Below, one piece after another: positions 61,427-64,000 of a stretch of 64,000 bases of DNA. The translations under genes were made by a program, and so were the position numbers. Numbering within the stretch: the stretch's first letter is position 1; every line of letters begins with the position of its first letter. Source of the DNA: Bacillota bacterium (lineage in GTDB: Bacteria > Bacillota > UBA4882 > UBA10575); contig JAAYHQ010000063.1 of the NCBI GenBank assembly GCA_012727425.1, positions 1 through 64,000 on the forward strand, in the 5' to 3' direction. The notes below the pieces were generated by a model. That model searched no databases, was not told the origin of the DNA, and saw only the letters and a program-made list of their open reading frames with translations.

Positions 61427-64000
61427 ATGTGGAAAAGAAGCAGGAACCGGGTTCACCTTAACTTACTGCGGACCGTAGTTTTCTGCAGCTTAATCTCTCT
61501 TTTCGCCGGAGGACCGGCGACCGCCCAGGACCCCGACGCCTTGGCCACCAATGTTGTCCTCTTATTAATCAAAACTGAAGAGGCCACGGTCCTTCAAGAT
61601 CCCTTCTTTGACCTCCTCCCGCTGGGTGAAGAGCTCTTGGTCCCGGTCAACCGGCTGACCACCCATCTTCAGTTGGAAGTCTCCTACTTCCGGCGGGAAG
61701 AGAAGGTGGTGTTGACCAATAAAACCCACGGCAAATGGGGCGAGATTTATCTGGAAGAGAAGATTTACCGGCTCGACGGTCAATCCTTTTTCAACAGTCC
61801 ACCGCCGGTCCTCTTCAATGGCGAGATCTATGTCGGGATCCCTTTTTTAGAATCTTTGCTTGAAGCGACGATCGACTGGGACTTCCGTTACCAGGCCTTA
61901 ACCGTCAACGTGGACGCGGCCTTACTGAAACAAAGTCCCGCCCCGGTCCGGCCCGAAAAACCCGTCACCAAACCGGATCAAACACCGTCACCACAGGAAG
62001 GTCCACCCTTTGCCCTCAGTACCATCCGTTACCAACTCGGCGTCGAACACCGGAAGGAAGCAGGCGAGCACGAAGCGTTAATGAGCTTCTTTAAACTCCG
62101 GACCGACGGCTATGCCGGGGAGTGGGCAATCTCCGCAGCCGGCGGCGTAGATTACGATTTTCATCACCATTCTTTTGCCCCCGAACTGACACTGCTCCGC
62201 GGTAAATACCAGAAGGATGGCGAACTGATCATCATCGGTAATACCACCCTTGACTTGGAAAACACCATCATGGAACGGGATCTCTGGGGCATACTCTACA
62301 TGATCCCCGACGAACAGTTCCGGAGTGAATTAGTTGCCTACACCGACGTTTCCGGCCCCGCCGGCGCCGGCGACCAAATTTTCCTTTATGTGAATGACCG
62401 TTTGTGGGAGACCCAGCAGTTCGCAGCCGACGGGACGTACCTTTTCCGGGATGTCCCGCTCCAGATCAACCGGGTTAACCAAATCCGGGTCGTCACGCAG
62501 AAAACCAACGGCGAAACCTTCGAAACGACGCAAAAGATCGCCGCCTCACCCCGCCTGCTGAAACAGGACGGGAATGAACTGCTAACCACCGTCGGTCTGT
62601 ACAAACCAACCACAGTCACCACGTGGGAAGGTGTTTTGGTCGGTTACCGGCAACGGCAAGCCGTCACGGAACATCTCACCTTTGAACAAGAGACCACGGT
62701 CTCCGCGCCCTTTGTCGACTTCCCCGATTTGAGTTACATCGGTTCTGATACGGGCGTGGCTTTCCGGATCAACGATCACCTGATCTATACCCTGGATTGG
62801 CTGGTCGGTGGGGAAATCCGCTCGGTGGTCCGCACGGGCTTCGAGTCTTCGCTCTTGTATTGCTTGGAAAACGGGTATTTTGAAGGGGTTATCTTCTATA
62901 TTCCCACCGCCGTTTCCCTAGGGGTCAACAGCCAACCCGGCCAGGGGGGAAAGATCCTTTCCGAACTTGAACTCAGAAAAGATTTACTGCTCACCACCGA
63001 AGGATATCTTTTGGAGGCAACGCCGGACGCCCGCCCCTGGTCGTCGGATGGGGCCAATTTGACGCTGACCAAGCGCTTTGGGCGCTACAACCAGAACAGT
63101 CTGGCCGGCGGAATCGGGAAAGAATGGAAAACCGAAACGGGAAGCCAGGGCCGGCTCGAAACGGAGGAAACCAGCTTCAATTTAAAACATATCCAGCGGG
63201 AAAGAACGGTCGGTACCAGCACCAAAGTGGAGTTTGTCCACGTCGATCTCTTCCTTGACCAGGAAGGCCCTTTCAACGTGCAGAAACTTTATTTCATAAC
63301 CGACCTGACCTTTGCCCTCACCCGCGACCTCCTCTTCGGGGTGGCTTTGGATACAACCAACACCTGGCGAGAACAGCGCTATACCGGACTGAACTTGAGC
63401 GGCGAGGCCAATACCAAATGGAATGTGACGCCCAATACGTTGCTCATGAGCGATCTTTTCCTGCGCGGAAACAAGGAAGATCCGCCGGACGCAGCCTTCC
63501 AGATTACCGAGCTGAAAACCGGTCTTGCCCTTTATTGTTTCCTCTCCCGGGAGCTGACCCTCTTTGCGGACGTCAAACGCATCCGGGAACTGCCCTTCGC
63601 CGCCGCGGCAGAAGACTATAATTATACCAATGCCAAACTGGGCTTGAATTATCACACCTTTGACGGTAAATGGCAGATCAACGGCAACCTGGGGTACCGT
63701 TCACCGGTAAGCACCCGGGAGCACCCCCAATGGTCCTATAGTTTGAGTGTACAACGATACCTCCCGTCGTCTTTCCTGTGCACGCTGGATCTTAAGCGGC
63801 TCTATGACACGCTGTGGGATGAAGTCCCGGAAGATGTAATCCAGATCTCCGTCAGCCGCGCCCTTGGGTTTGCCGACGGGATGTGGCGACCGTTCCGCTA
63901 TACGGAAGAAGACAACGTCGCCAGCATCAGCGGGGTGGTTTATCTGGACACCAACGCCAACGGCCGCTTTGACGCCGGGGATCAACCCCTTTCCGGCATC
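61427..64000 (+). CDS. Usher-like outer-membrane protein, incomplete at the window end
   Basis: The frame is open from the ATG at 61427 to the last base (858 codons seen). Order: signal peptide (about 1-36); an N-terminal region with two similar units (LLPLGEELLVPVNRL and FNGEIYVGIPFLESLLEATI, about 55-160); a Pro/Lys linker (about 168-195); then a long run of barrel-like strands (about 200-830). A plug-like insertion at about 315-352 (DQIFLYVNDRL, YLFRDVPLQINRVNQIRVV) matches the usher pattern of a name-like sandwich within the barrel. At the edge begins a C-terminal domain, SGVVYLDTNANGRFDAGD (about 835-852), with a Ca-binding-like DxNxNGxxD loop as in archaic ushers. The neighbours (chaperone, two secreted proteins) support an usher. 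It requires an outer membrane. Confidence 0.78.
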   Translation, partial: MWKRSRNRVHLNLLRTVVFCSLISLFAGGPATAQDPDALATNVVLLLIKTEEATVLQDPFFDLLPLGEELLVPVNRLTTHLQLEVSYFRREEKVVLTNKTHGKWGEIYLEEKIYRLDGQSFFNSPPPVLFNGEIYVGIPFLESLLEATIDWDFRYQALTVNVDAALLKQSPAPVRPEKPVTKPDQTPSPQEGPPFALSTIRYQLGVEHRKEAGEHEALMSFFKLRTDGYAGEWAISAAGGVDYDFHHHSFAPELTLLRGKYQKDGELIIIGNTTLDLENTIMERDLWGILYMIPDEQFRSELVAYTDVSGPAGAGDQIFLYVNDRLWETQQFAADGTYLFRDVPLQINRVNQIRVVTQKTNGETFETTQKIAASPRLLKQDGNELLTTVGLYKPTTVTTWEGVLVGYRQRQAVTEHLTFEQETTVSAPFVDFPDLSYIGSDTGVAFRINDHLIYTLDWLVGGEIRSVVRTGFESSLLYCLENGYFEGVIFYIPTAVSLGVNSQPGQGGKILSELELRKDLLLTTEGYLLEATPDARPWSSDGANLTLTKRFGRYNQNSLAGGIGKEWKTETGSQGRLETEETSFNLKHIQRERTVGTSTKVEFVHVDLFLDQEGPFNVQKLYFITDLTFALTRDLLFGVALDTTNTWREQRYTGLNLSGEANTKWNVTPNTLLMSDLFLRGNKEDPPDAAFQITELKTGLALYCFLSRELTLFADVKRIRELPFAAAAEDYNYTNAKLGLNYHTFDGKWQINGNLGYRSPVSTREHPQWSYSLSVQRYLPSSFLCTLDLKRLYDTLWDEVPEDVIQISVSRALGFADGMWRPFRYTEEDNVASISGVVYLDTNANGRFDAGDQPLSGI

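Noticed and set aside
1-64000. CRISPR arrays, tRNA or rRNA genes, insertion sequences
   Set aside because: I looked for regularly spaced repeats, cloverleaf or rRNA signatures and transposase frames and found none I could support.

Overview
The window looks like a chromosomal segment of an anaerobic, carbohydrate-degrading member of the Bacillota. Evidence for this is the AGGAGG ribosome sites, a SAM-I riboswitch, GlcT/LicT-type antitermination, LacI-type regulators, PTS genes, relics of spore-germination genes and many rho-independent terminators. Several proteins point to a two-membrane (diderm) envelope: a secreted protein with starch-binding-like domains and a beta-rich, barrel-like body (12630-14795), a DUF4097 protein with a barrel-like C-terminus (7880-9274), sugar-binding proteins with signal peptides but no lipobox, and a chaperone/usher-like cluster at the right edge (58758-64000). 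The exact taxon cannot be fixed from sequence alone.

Layout. 0-6 kb: a truncated minus-strand gene start, a relic of a malG-type gene, a secreted BsuPI-domain protein, and a minus-strand sugar ABC operon behind a LacI regulator. 6-9.3 kb: an NSS-type sodium symporter and the DUF4097 protein. 9.3-12.7 kb: a SAM-riboswitch-controlled operon (DUF39, ferredoxin, UPF0280, MetF) for homocysteine and methyl supply. It is complemented at 17.7-20.7 kb by a MetH whose reactivation domain is a separate gene. 12.6-17.5 kb: the beta-rich starch-binding protein and a type I pullulanase. 20.7-27.2 kb: a second LacI-controlled operon with a neopullulanase-type GH13 enzyme and a maltodextrin-type ABC transporter. 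27.2-32 kb: a complete livKHMGF operon. 32-38 kb: an aldehyde dehydrogenase relic, cupin and macro-domain proteins, an SGNH esterase, a GH10 xylanase and phosphoglucomutase. 38-42.4 kb: a ChvE/GguAB-type monosaccharide ABC transporter. 42.4-46 kb: a SIMPL protein, a queuosine-precursor-type transporter and a collapsed gerABC locus. 46-50 kb: the fructose PTS operon with its own HPr. 50-58.5 kb: YjbQ, an N-acetylglucosamine PTS operon (nagE, a TIM-barrel-like protein, nagA, EIIA), a GlcT-type antiterminator gene, and ptsI with a second HPr. 58.7-64 kb: two candidate subunit genes, a PapD-like chaperone and an usher-like protein that runs off the window.

How it fits together. Starch and maltodextrin, xylan, monosaccharides, fructose and amino sugars are taken up by several ABC and PTS systems. 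Polymers are trimmed by cytoplasmic enzymes and glucose phosphates are interconverted by phosphoglucomutase. Two leaders (ptsI and nagE) have intrinsic terminators, and the antiterminator gene lies between them. Three ABC operons have a strong stem-loop right after the binding-protein gene, suggesting differential expression inside operons. Three separate relics (malG, aldehyde dehydrogenase, gerABC) show internal deletions and point to ongoing loss, including of spore-germination functions. The most unusual item is the chaperone/usher-like cluster, an envelope system normally linked with classical Gram-negative bacteria.
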